From Gnetum montanum (lineage: Eukaryota > Streptophyta > Gnetopsida > Gnetales > Gnetaceae): a DNA stretch of 64,000 nt. The DNA lies in NCBI GenBank assembly GCA_015680685.1, contig MNCI01004529.1, forward strand, positions 643,159 through 707,158. The letters are read 5' to 3'. The notes under the pieces are model-generated. The model worked only from the letters and a program-made list of their open reading frames with translations. It was not told where the DNA came from and did no database searches. Positions 37,423 through 48,141 of this stretch are shown here, one piece after another (position 1 is the first letter of the stretch; each line of letters opens with the position of its first letter). The translations under genes and the position numbers were made by a program.

Positions 37423-38190
37423 TGAGGAGCTCCCATGGATATCGTAATCCAAGCTTTCTCAATGTTACAAAAATAGCAAATTTGAATAAGAAAAGAAAAT
37501 GAAAGCTTTACTCTTGTTTAAATGGAGAAATTACTGCTAAAAGGAAGCATAAACTCCCAAGAACATACAAAAGCTTTAATCTAACTCTCATACACTCAAT
37601 CAAAGAAAACACACACTCACATGGATGATGATCAAGGCACCATGCCAAGACTCTATCTCTCTTTCTCTACTCTTCTCTCAACTCCCTACACTCTCTCTTT
37701 GTCTCTTCAAAGTCTCTTGATCAAATTGAAGGCCCAATAGGGCTATTTATATCTTTTCCCCCTTGTCTCTTTATCTTCCCTCCAATTTATCATTCAATTG
37801 AATGTTGGTAAAAATTTGTAGAAGACATCTTTGAGAAATAGAAAACATCTCTTCCAAGTGCAAAATTTATCAAAGAAGACATCTTTAAGGTGCAGAAGAC
37901 ATCTAATATGTAGTGAAGACATCTAACTATTAGTGAAGATGTCTTTCCTACTAAGGTCAAAGTTAAAGATGTTTATTTTGAGGCCTAGAACCTCTGGACA
38001 TCTTCCAACAAGTCCCCATAGCCCCTGGAACATCCTAAAGTAATCAAAATGATCCCAAAAGACTCCCAAACATGCCAAAATATCCTAAGATCATCTTCAA
38101 CAAAAAAACATTGAAAGAACAACAAAAAAACACACAAACATTTATGAAAAAACATATTGAGGTTTAGACATGGGCTAGGTGATGTCCTCA
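37423..38190 (-). repeat. 5' LTR of element B
   Basis: 768 bp with the same termini as 31611-32397 and clear substitutions between the two, so the insertion is not recent. Confidence 0.9.
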
Positions 38191-39140
38191 TCACAAGTAC
38201 TAGAGACTTTTGAGCTTTGGAGGGATTGATTTCATGGGGCCCATCAATCCTATGTCAGACAAAAAGGCATACATCATCGTCGCTATTGTTTGTTGCACCA
38301 AGTGGGCTAAAGCTACTACTATCACTGACTGTTCATCTTCTATAGTGACATAGTTTGTACAACAAAATGTTGTAAACAGGTTTGGTGTGTCATGAGCACT
38401 AATTTTAGATAATGGAACACATTTTATTGGTACCACTTTTTGAAAGCTCATGCAACACTTGGGGGTTGAACATAAATTAACAACTCCATACCACCCCCAA
38501 GCTAATAGTCAAGTTGAGGTCACCAAAATACTAACATGTATAGTTAGTAAATATAGGAAGGACTAGAGTAATAAACTTAAAGAAGCTCTTTGGGCTTGTT
38601 GTTCAACATGGAAACTTCCTATTGGGTATTCTCCCTATGAGTTAGTGTATGGATAACTTTGAACTCTTCCCATTCAAATCAAGCTCTGTACACTTTCAAT
38701 AACATATGACCTTGACCTAGACCTAAGTCTAGCCCAAAGAGAAAGATGATGAATCTCAACATGCTAGGCGAGAATAGATTAGTGGTCCTATCATTGAATG
38801 AAGTACATAAGGCACACAACAACAATGTCATGACCTTAGAATAAGGAGAGCAAAGTTTTAACCAGAAGATAAGGAGCTCTATTGGAACCCCATGCATGTA
38901 CCTCAACATACAAAATTTCAAATGCTATGAGAGGGTCCTTACATTATACATGAAACTTTTCCATCTGGGGCCATGATGATCTATCATCCTGTTATCTTGA
39001 ATAAGAGGCTATTAGTCAACATCAAACAATTTAAACCTTTTCCAAAGACAAGAACAACTAGTGGGAATACTACTTCAATTGATGGCCAAGCACATTTAAT
39101 CTTTTAGATCTCTTCCTTCCAACTCAATCGTGGGGGAGAT
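38191..39140 (+). pseudogene. Integrase of element A, catalytic core (continued from 31610)
   Basis: Frame pieces read IDFMGPINPMSDKKAYIIVA (first Asp), LILDNGTHFIGTTF (second Asp), TTPYHPQANSQVEV (catalytic Glu) and PIGYSPYELVYG. This is the rve fold of a gypsy integrase. It corresponds to C 57430-58000. Confidence 0.75.
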
Positions 39141-41007
39141 AGCCATTCATGCTAACATCCTACAAGTGGCTCCTTAGTTTTTCAACTTTTTTGTTTCACA
39201 CTATTTTTTATACATTTTTCATTTTCTTAAATATTTTACAATTTCGTTTATATTTTACTTTATTTGGGTTTTCTTACATGTCTTTTTCTTCTTTATTGTC
39301 ATCGAAAATTGTTGATTGATGGTGATTAATTAAATTATGTTTCTTGAATTGATTGCTCAATGACTAGATTCCATCATTAAATTTTGACATTGATTAATGA
39401 AACATCAATTTTCTTATGATACCAAGCAATGAGCTCACGTCATCCACCTAGTCCACTAAGACTCCATGGTGTTCTCTCATTTTGAAAGCATGAGGCCCTT
39501 TCTTACTAACAACTTTTAAAGAATTTGTGACCTTGGTACTCTCTAGATTTGGAATGAATCAAGTGGAATTGACAAGGGTACGACTTCAAGGAAAATTGTC
39601 ACCTTTTGTACCTACCTATTGTCTTGAGTTTTATGGGTACTTTCATTGATTCCTCACCATTCTTAACATTGACCAATATTAGGAAGCAATGTCTTTGCAT
39701 GGTGTAAAAAAAATGGAAATTTAAAGCACATCCCTTAGATGAAATAATGGGCTATAAGCCCTGGTTATGGGCTAGAAAGACTTCTTATTGATACCTGAAG
39801 GCATCCCTTTAACTAAGGCACTCTTCACTTTCTAGTTCTCTTTTCTTATCTATTTGGAATGACAAGTGGTCTTTGAGGATGTTTATGAGATTTAGGGGGT
39901 CAAATGGTCTTAATGTGCCAATGCAAGATCATTGGAAGTGGATGGTCTTGATTCCAACTAAGGATGGAACGATGTCAGGCCACCTTAATCACAAACTCCA
40001 CAAAGAACTTCATGTGACTAGAATGAGAAATTCCATGCCACTCTCTCTCTTTCAACACCAATTTTGTCCATCTACCATCTCATTGCCTTCTATCATGATT
40101 AATTAGTGTCTCCACTTTGGTATGTCTTAATTCTTTGATGGTTTCTTGTTTGATTCAATTTTTAATAATCCATGGCCTTTAATCATCCTTGGGGTCTACA
40201 AACTCCTTAGTGTGAGGACATGCAAGGGCATTCAAGGCATGAGCCTACTATGGGGATGACCCGCTTGCATACTCTTTGGTATGAATGGTTAAATTTCCTA
40301 TTCCTTAGTCATTTTTGCTTTCAAATCCATTGTTTTCCACCTTGGAACATCTAGTTTTCTGCACTCCTTGGCAATCAACTCCATCTAAATTTCCTTGTCC
40401 CAAATAAATTTCAAGTCCTATTCATTGATTTGTCCTTATTCTAGGATTTTCTAGCTCTCTTTGGACTCTAATTTTATTGGAAAGCTCTTTTCCCATACTT
40501 AGTTTTTAATGTACAACAATTGCTCTATGGTTGCATTGACATATCCTTGTGGATGCAGTATAAAAATACTATAAATACATGTTGACACTTAGTCATTTTT
40601 TCACATTTTCAACACAATGCTAGGGGATTTTTTGCATTTTTTTGAGCCCAGAGAACCTTCCAAGCACCATGACTTACCAACCACTTGTCCAAATCAACCC
40701 ATTCTTCAACCCTCAAGCAGTAGAGATGAGCTTTACGTTGTGGGGACCATAAACCTACAGTTTATGATGGAAAATTTTCAAAATTTTCAAGGTTTACCTA
40801 ATACAATAATATTAAAAATCACTAATCTATAGTAAGTTAAACCTCATCAAAAACCTCATGTAGCTAAATGAATAAAATAGTAATAAAATAATCAATCTCC
40901 CATGATCATAACTAGCCTAAGTATAACATGTTCAAAAGAAGAAATGTATCAAAAGCACTATAAGTTACACATAAAACATTAATCCTTGGTTATGTTTATG
41001 ATCACAG
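39141..41007 (+). promoter_or_regulatory. Post-pol leader of element A with ORF3 internal promoter
   Basis: No coding frame. The stretch aligns with C 58370-60358 and D 50255-48142, starting from the shared TCGTGGGGGAGATAG motif near 39128. TATAAATA at 40570-40577 is 431-438 nt before the ORF3 ATG, as in C and D. Its context CTATAAATACATGTT is shared with the LTR at 41065. The position homologous to the splice donor (40725-40731) reads G|ATGAGC instead of G|GTAAGC, so splicing is probably lost in this copy. The acceptor ATCACAG|ATG at 41001-41010 is kept. Confidence 0.55.
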
Positions 41008-41060
41008 ATGGAATCAAAGAGGGGACCATAGGGAGAAGGACCATTGCAACTGACAAATCA
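41008..41060 (+). pseudogene. 5' stub of ORF3 in element A
   Basis: ATGGAATCAAAGAGGGGACC aligns with the beginning of ORF3 in C and D (the GGA-CCAT and CAACT landmarks). After roughly 50 nt it runs into LTR sequence, so the remaining 2.8 kb of ORF3 is deleted. Confidence 0.6.
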
Positions 41061-41064
41061 TTGT

Positions 41065-41740
41065 TGTTGGGTTGTGTTAATGTGATTCCATCGATAGGAT
41101 TGCATTGATGTAGTGTCTTGTCTTGCCTATAAATACATGTTCACCAGCTGCATTTATGACATCTATTCATTAGTATCATAGCAAAGTTCTTGTCGTTTGT
41201 TCTTTTTAGAGTTAGAATATTTTCCAAGTGCCCATAGTAGGAGTAAGAAGTATACAGATCTTTATTCAAGCACTGATGTACCTGAGCAGTTCGATGTGAT
41301 TGGCAATAAAAACAATATTTTTTCATAAACCTTGCAGCACATGGACTTAGCATAGTGTTTACTTATTACATTCATTATTCATGCACTTTATTTTAATACA
41401 TTTAATTAATTAATTAATTTCAAGTAATTAATACACATAAGTATGATCATCTCGAGCATACAATTAATGCTTGGTAATCCAATAACGTTGTAACATGTTT
41501 AGGATGTGTACGGTAGATGGGAACAAATGCTTATGTTAGGATTAGATAACCATTAGTTAGTTATTAGATTAATTAAACATTTGATTACTTTATTTTCAAA
41601 ACTTAGGTGAATTAAACAAAAAATATATAATGATACAAATCATATACCTTAGTACACTTAACCATACCCTTGCACCTCATAAGTGAAATTGAGAAGACAA
41701 TGATCATGTCCGTTACATTCACTACCTAGACCTGAAGGGT
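41065..41740 (+). repeat. Shared middle LTR between elements A and C
   Basis: From about 41095 the sequence aligns with 63790-64000 (CTTGCCTATAAATAnnnnTTCACC, CATTCATTAGTA, TTTATTCAAGCA) and then with A's LTR up to the TGAGAAGACAATG word. The last part of the LTR and the PBS that should follow are missing before C gag begins. The exact left boundary is unclear (41060-41095). Confidence 0.75.
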
Positions 41741-41769
41741 CAAAACCGCCAGTGCCCCAGCAATGTAGA

Positions 41770-44156
41770 GTGATCTATACTTATCCTAATGAGTATGGTC
41801 TAGACTTTAGGTTCATCTTGCATCAAGATGAACATCTACAGTGGAAGAACATGAAGGGAAACATTGTGTTATTGCCTAATTGATCAGTTCCTGCAATGCT
41901 ACTTCAAACTCTCATGAAATTGGGCATCACATGGCTCAATGTAGAGTACATTGTGTAAGATCATGACTATCTAGATTATCATTCCACTAAGGCATAATGA
42001 AAGAAATATTGGCAATAGGAGATTCACTATGAGGTGTCAAAAGAAAAATGATTCACAAACCCTTTGTTCCTACTAGGCCAAAAGGAAGGAAAGGATCCCT
42101 TCTCTAAAGGTTCTCAAAACACTGATTTTCATTCTCTCTTCTTTAATGAAGGGGACCCTAACCAGAATTTACAACACACTGTAAAAAATCCTATTTTAAG
42201 AAAGAATAGATCCCATGACCATGGGGACTCCAAAGGAGGGAGTCAAGGTAAGAACTAAGACAAGTACAGTGATAGAGATAGATATGGTGAACGTAGTTGT
42301 AACAGAAGAAGAGGAAGTATCGGGCACCATGGTGGTGCTAACTCTCCTTCCTCTTCACCTTTAATGTTCTCATCTTCTTCTTCCCCTAGCTTCAATTGAA
42401 TTTGTAGAGGATGAGATCGTGATGGAGGTGACTAGTGGGACAGAGATGATCACGGGGCCCACCAGAATAGTAGAGACTAGAATCATAGGCAATCAAGGGA
42501 GGACGACCATCATGAAAGAAGGGGCAACAAAGGGCATCATAGGCATCATAGGGGATATGAATATGATGAGCCTTTGCTTGTAACAAGGAATATGTTAAAT
42601 ATTGCAGAGGTCATGATGATGTTAACAAGGCATATGAAAGATAGTAGAATAAAATGGTTGGATATGAACAATATCCTCAAGTTTGAAGAGGGATATAACT
42701 TAGATCCACAAAATCATCTTTAATCCTTTCATGATACATGTGCCTTATAAAACATTGAAAATGAATGATAAAAACTAAAGCTATTACCTAGGATACTCAT
42801 TAAGGAGGCTGAATCCTGATAGTGGTCCTTAGAATTGGAATTAATTAGATGATGGAGTATGATGCTTGAACTCTTTAGTGAAAAGTATCAAATGTACTCC
42901 TAAGTGTCTAATATGAGGAAGTAGATCCAAGGATGGAGACAAGGAACACACAAATCCTTAGATGCAACCATGGGTAGATATTACTCTCTACTACATAGGT
43001 GCCTAGGCCATGGCTTTTCTCAAAGGGAGAAACTCTACCATATCATAGATGGGCTCAAAATAGAAAGGATGAGAACTCTTGGGGTATTTTGCCAAGGGAG
43101 ACTTTTAGAACTAAGGATCAATTAGATCCAAAAACTAATTGCATAGGTGGCCAAAGAAGAAGGTGAGTTGACAAAAAGGGAAAGTATAGAGGAGTACAAC
43201 CAAGACCTTTTCATCTGAAAGAGGAAAGTCTAATTTTGTGATGTTAAGAAGGAGGCACCACTTGATGAAGTGATGTAACGTAAAACCTTGTTGATCCAAA
43301 ATCTATTTCTAAAATATCAGCCATGGTAGATAAAATGTACGATTATTTGGACAAAAAATTCATAATTTTCCTTAGAATTACTAAAGAGTCCAAAGAGTAA
43401 GGTAGTGGTCATGACTGAAGAAGAATGAAAGAAGTTAAACATGTCCATCAAAGGGGTAAGGGCAAAGCTGCTGCCATTGAAGAGGTTGTAGAATTTGAGA
43501 TAGATGATGATGGTGGGTGTGACATCTGCCAATACGAGCATCCTAAGGAATGTTGCATCATTGTGTTTAACTTATAGGAGTCTAGGGTGTATGCAATAGA
43601 TCCTAAATTGACAAGAATGTAAGCGCCCAGGAGGTTGCCTTATCCTCAAGATAACTATAGGTAGTTCCATTAAGAGCAAGCCTACTATTCTAGTAGAGCT
43701 CCACCCCAACCTCATGAGTAGCACCAATAGTGGTAGCACCCATAGTTATAAGGGATGCCACCACCAAGGTAGTAGTACCCTTACTAGCAACCAGATTCAT
43801 ATGAGTACTATGTTTAGCAATCAATTTCTCCTTGTGACTCTTTCAGTCATGCATCTTTCTAACACCACTACTACCCTCCTGAATACTACAGAGCTCAATA
43901 TTCAAGAGGGGAATCCCCATTTCCATTCTACCCTTCTCATTCTTCTGCACCTATATCTCTACCCTTAACTTAATTGCCACTAGCTCCATCCATGCAAGGT
44001 GAAGTTCCCACCCAACCATAGCAAAAAAATGCCACAAGGGTTGTTAACTTACAACTAGCTTTTCAGCTGAGTGGTTTAGAAAATTAACCTTGAGAAAGAC
44101 CTTTCTTTTGAATCAACATTCCTTCTAAGTCCTCATAGATGTCTGTAGTTGATGAT
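41770..44156 (+). pseudogene. gag of element C
   Basis: The N-terminal part (FRFILHQDEHLQW, then GNIVLLPN) aligns with D near 53480-53380. An Arg/Ser/Asp/Gly-rich linker lies at 42080-42580. The gag core is at 42660-43130. The zinc knuckle CDICQYEHPKECC near 43520 is intact as CX2CX3HX4C. A Gln/Pro/Tyr-rich tail ends at the D insertion. Many stops. Confidence 0.7.
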
Positions 44157-45009
44157 TGATGAGTGGCGAGGTACCCCTACACTCAATCATATGAATACGA
44201 GCGTTCACGCACGATTTGGTCGAACTCCGTGGATAGGCTAGTTTGTGGTATCTAGATAGTTACACATTGATTGCAGTTCACTATCTTTCCACCTGGACTA
44301 GTATTTTCTTTGTCACGTATGATTTAGTTTAGAGTGAGGCATATGATGTGATCCTAAACTAGTGCTACTCCTTGAGACAATGGAACATAATCTTGATTAA
44401 ACTAATGAGCAATAGGAAATGAAGTCTAAGCTAACCTAAGTGCAATGAGCATCTGTTCCTTAATCATCCGTACACATCTTAGACCTCGTGCACGACTACT
44501 ACTGGGATTACCAAGTGTAGATCCTAGGTATGCTACTGGGTTACCAAGTAGTCACACTTAAATGCTCGTGATTAAGTCATACTCATTACGCATTTAACAA
44601 CATGAATAGTAAATGATGATAAATAAATATTAACTAAGAAAATAATAAATAAAAATAATAATTAACAATAAAAATTAAATAATTAAATCTAAGTGAATGC
44701 TACAATGATGAAGTAATCTTGATCTTTATTTCTGGTCATGTGCACGTCCAAGTATGTCACACTTGAATAAAGGTGTTGTACAATTACAACCATCACACTG
44801 CGGGCATGCACTGGGAAAATATTCTAACTCATACGGAAACAAAATGCAAGGCCTTTGCTACAACTACTAGAAAGATACCTAAGAGAGGTAGAAGCCCTCT
44901 TATTTATAGGCCGAAATAGGGTGGCATAAATGGGGCCACATCAATGCATGAAAGGATGCATCGACGGGGCCACATATACGGGAACACATCGGTCATTGAC
45001 ACTTCATCA
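44157..45009 (-). repeat. 3' LTR of element D
   Basis: 853 bp, plus-strand ends TGATGAGTGGCGAGG and GACACTTCATCA. It has a TATA box (CCTATAAATAAG on the minus strand, near 44910) and AATAAAGATC (near 44720). U3 holds copies of a GATGCATCGACGGGGCC-like repeat. Confidence 0.9.
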
Positions 45010-45257
45010 TATCCCCACGACTGAGTAAAAACTCGTCCTCGAGTTCCTCTACAATTTGGAAGGTATGGGATTTTATTTACAACACACATGACTTGACACA
45101 CACAACACACACATGACTCAACATCAATTTTACCAAGTGCTCGAGTGTACAGAGAAGGAAAAATTTAAAAAATGGTGGTGTTTAGAGACAAAATTGAACA
45201 CCCTACCGATCTTGGAGTCTTTGCCGTGTAGAAGGATGCAAAAATGGCTAGAGAATA

Positions 45258-48141
45258 TCACATCGTCCCTGGTGGTGGTGGTTTCGATGGACCTTCACCA
45301 GCCTCTGGCCCATGCAACAGTGGTGATGGCACGAATGATGGCTATCCCATAATACCTGCAACTTTTGGAGGCAATTGGAAAGCCTCCAAGAGGGCCCTCA
45401 TCTTCTCTTCTTTACTTCTGGGATTGTTCACCGTCTAGGCGGCTTCACCAATGTGTGCTAGAGCTAGAACCTCCCAAGGGCATGGCAGCGTCGGGAAGAG
45501 TTCTTTCAAGTTGACAAACCAAGCTGCGAATTGTTTTCGTTCAATGTCAAACGCTCAAATTGATGTTTGTAGCTATTGGTAGTCATTCATCTGATAGGCC
45601 AAGTTCTTCGCGACTGCACGTTGTCCTTCAAAATTTGTGTGGAGAACCTCGAGTTCCACATTTGCTATTTCCAATTTTTGCTTTGTCACTTTGTGCGCTT
45701 GGAATTTATCCTCATATAAAGAATACAAGGTGGCCACTTGCTTCTCCAAATCAAACCATGGTCTCTCAGCTGTGAGCATAGCCAGGTATGGGTAGCAAAG
45801 GTTGGAAAGCTCCATATATTCTATCATTTCCTTGATCTGTAGCCCTTTGAGGCAAATTTCAGCTTAATTGTAGGCATTCAAGCCATCAAAGATAGGTTGC
45901 AATACCTTGCCTTCCTCTCGGAGCTGCTGGAGTGCTTGGTTCATCTTAGCCTTTGTGACTTGAATCTATTTTTCATTTACTTCCTTTTGCAATCCCACTT
46001 GGTTCCTGTAATGTTTTTTGAATTTTTTAAATTTTAGGGCCTCATTCTTCTAAGTGACGATTTCGATGGCAGATTTCTATCACAAATCTCGAACCTCCTC
46101 CATGGATAGATTTTGATTCTCAGTAGCCAACCTTCTCACATTAGCTAGTTCTTCCTGCTGTTGGTGAATAAAATTTTTCATGTGCTCATTTTTAGCACCA
46201 ACATTACGTAGGCGATGGACCTTCACGATCAACCTGATGTTCTCTTGGTGAGCCTCTGCTAAGTCCTTGTCTAAATAATATGTCTAAGCATCTACCAAGC
46301 CTTATTAAAGATCGTTGACTCTCACTCATCCTCAACTATCTGAAGTTTAACCTGAAGCTATTGAAAAGCTTCATCTCTGTTGAGCTCATGGTTGAGGAGA
46401 GCTGGATTGGCAAGTTGGGCTCTTAACTAGGCAACTTCTGTTGCCAAGCGTTGATAAGTGGCTTGAGCAGCTTCAAGTTTCCCTTTCAAAATGAGGCTCT
46501 TCCCTCTTGCCAAAAGCAGCTCCGACTGGATTTTCGTGATGTTATCTGGAAGGTCAAAGACATTCGGAAGCCATTGCCTGGTTCCCACCAGTCGGTCCAA
46601 TAGCTCTTAATGTTATGCTACATCAATCCTACTATGTGAAGTTCTAGTAGATGCCTGTACATCTTGAAGCCCATGTACATCTGGTACAGGCACTACAAGT
46701 GCATTAAGAACCATAGAAATTGTATCAGCAACCACTTTGGCTGCAATCTCTTATTCCTTGGTGCTGCATCACCACGACTATCGCCCCCTCGCCATCCTCC
46801 AAGCATACTAAGAAGGTAGCGGCATTCACTGAAATTTCAGGGAATAGTTCTTGCATTGATATCGTTACCTCTCGGATGCTAGGGTCTATCCTTGCTGGCA
46901 CTTGTGTTTGGGCGGTAGAGAACATCGACCCTGCTCTTTCTAGTAAGCTGACTGATCAAGCCACCTGCTCTGGGTGGCTCATTGCAAGGTGATAGATTGA
47001 AGGGTCTTCTCCTCCACATGTCCTGTCAGATTGCTCTTGCTAGCTCAAGAGAAATTGTCAGATTTTGCGGATGTGTTTTGCAATAGTTTGCAAACCCGAC
47101 TTTCTTGTTTGTGTAGGTGGTAGAGATGGTTCTACTCTTCCTCTATTTGTGTAGTGGCAGGAGTCCTATCCTTCATCATTTCATGCCATGAGGTAATCAG
47201 GGTGTGTCAGATTGTATCATTGGTGTACCGTGCTATCCCTGCCTATTTGCATAACTTTCTGATTAGGCAAGGAAAGGGAAGAGCTTATCTTCCACGTTTG
47301 CTTTTGGCAAATCTCTTTTTAATTTCCAAGAATAATAACTGTGGAAGAATCATTGGAAACTTTCCACTTACAGCGACACATGCACTAGCGGAGAAGGCAT
47401 TGATTTTGCTGGGCCTTACCGTTGGATTTAGGTGGTAAGATGCGATCTTTGAATACACCCTCTTCACAGTGGTTAGAGATCTAAACTTCTTTCGGTCTAC
47501 CCCATAGAACCGCCTGATCCACTCCCCTTTTACCTCAGGGTCTGCTTGTTTTGGGATCTCTACCACATCTCCTCTGATCTCTGGCAACCCCAGAGCTTGC
47601 ACTATTGCCTCTACAGAGTAGGAAACATAAATGTCCTTAATCCTTACTCTGGACCCCAGTTGTCAATTTTTCTAGAAGAGATAGGTTTCTCCTAGGTACC
47701 ATTCACCACGGGTTGTGATGATTGGACACATAGGAGAATTTTGCAATTGAAATCTCACATCTTCTGATGCATTTTTGAGAAATGGTCCAAAGTTTAGCTA
47801 TTGTAGGACCATCCATTGCACTTCTTGCAGCTTGATAGCATCAAGACAGGCTTGGGTCAGGGTGACCTCAAGCTGTGGTGCTATCCCAGAGTTTCATCTT
47901 CCTACGATTGCTCGTTGGGCATCTTCTCTTTGGGAATCTGATGGACAGACTCCACATCAGGTCCTTCGTGGAGGGGGCCAATTGCATGAGAGCCCTCCAC
48001 ATGCTCTGGTTATTGCATGCCTTGTCCTCTTCCTGTTCGTGGATGCCTGTCCCTTGGTTGGGATGGTCCTTCGGCCCTTGAATGCATTTCCCTTGGTTGG
48101 GATGGTCCTTCGCCCCTTGGATGCATTAGTTTTGGTGCCAT
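45258..48141 (-). pseudogene. ORF3 of element D: accessory coiled-coil protein
   Basis: The ATG at 48141 (MAPKLMHPRGEGPSQPRE) and the stop TGA at 45260-45258 (after PPPPGTM) coincide with those of C. The length is 2884 nt. The N terminus has a 13-residue tandem repeat. A compact domain lies at 47690-47285 (IKDIYVSYSVEAI, LGLPEIRGDVVEIP, WIRRFYGVDRKKF, VYSKIASYHLNPTVRPSKI). A long segment rich in Glu, Lys, Gln and Leu heptads follows (46600-45570), then the conserved LPPKVAG and EAGEGPSKPPPPGT end. About a dozen stops and shifts disable it. It is on the same strand as gag. The compact domain reminds me of the plant transposon-associated family PF20167, but I cannot test that. Confidence 0.65.

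Larger units (their letters stand above)
31611..38190 (-). mobile_element. Chromovirus-type Ty3/gypsy element B, nested in A
   Basis: A full-structure element on the minus strand: 5' LTR 38190-37423, PBS 37421-37404, gag from 37060, zinc knuckle, protease, RT, RNase H, integrase, C-terminal chromodomain, PPT and 3' LTR 32397-31611. The flanking 5-mers are CCAAA and TCACA, an imperfect target duplication. Both flanks align to the same AATCACT site of element C. Stops and an unresolved base at 34380 interrupt the frames. A chromodomain after integrase defines chromoviruses. Confidence 0.9.
25348..41740 (+). mobile_element. Ty3/gypsy element A (Tat/Athila-like), interrupted by element B
   Basis: Order on the plus strand: LTR 25348-26195, PBS 26196-26214, gag 26346-28900, protease 28960-29420, RT-RNase H 29880-31140, integrase 31141-31610 continuing at 38191-39140, post-pol leader 39141-41007, ORF3 stub 41008-41060, then an LTR to about 41740. 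Removing B joins the two integrase parts. Compared with C, A lacks all of ORF3 beyond about the first 50 nt. Every coding part carries stops. Confidence 0.8.

Noticed and set aside
31611-38190. Element B as an endogenous pararetrovirus
   Set aside because: It has paired LTRs, an integrase, a chromodomain and a polypurine tract, and no movement-protein-like frame. This is a chromovirus retrotransposon.
45113-45438. Plus-strand frames near the D 3' LTR
   Set aside because: They are antisense to the conserved C-terminal end of ORF3 and the adjoining 3' non-coding part.
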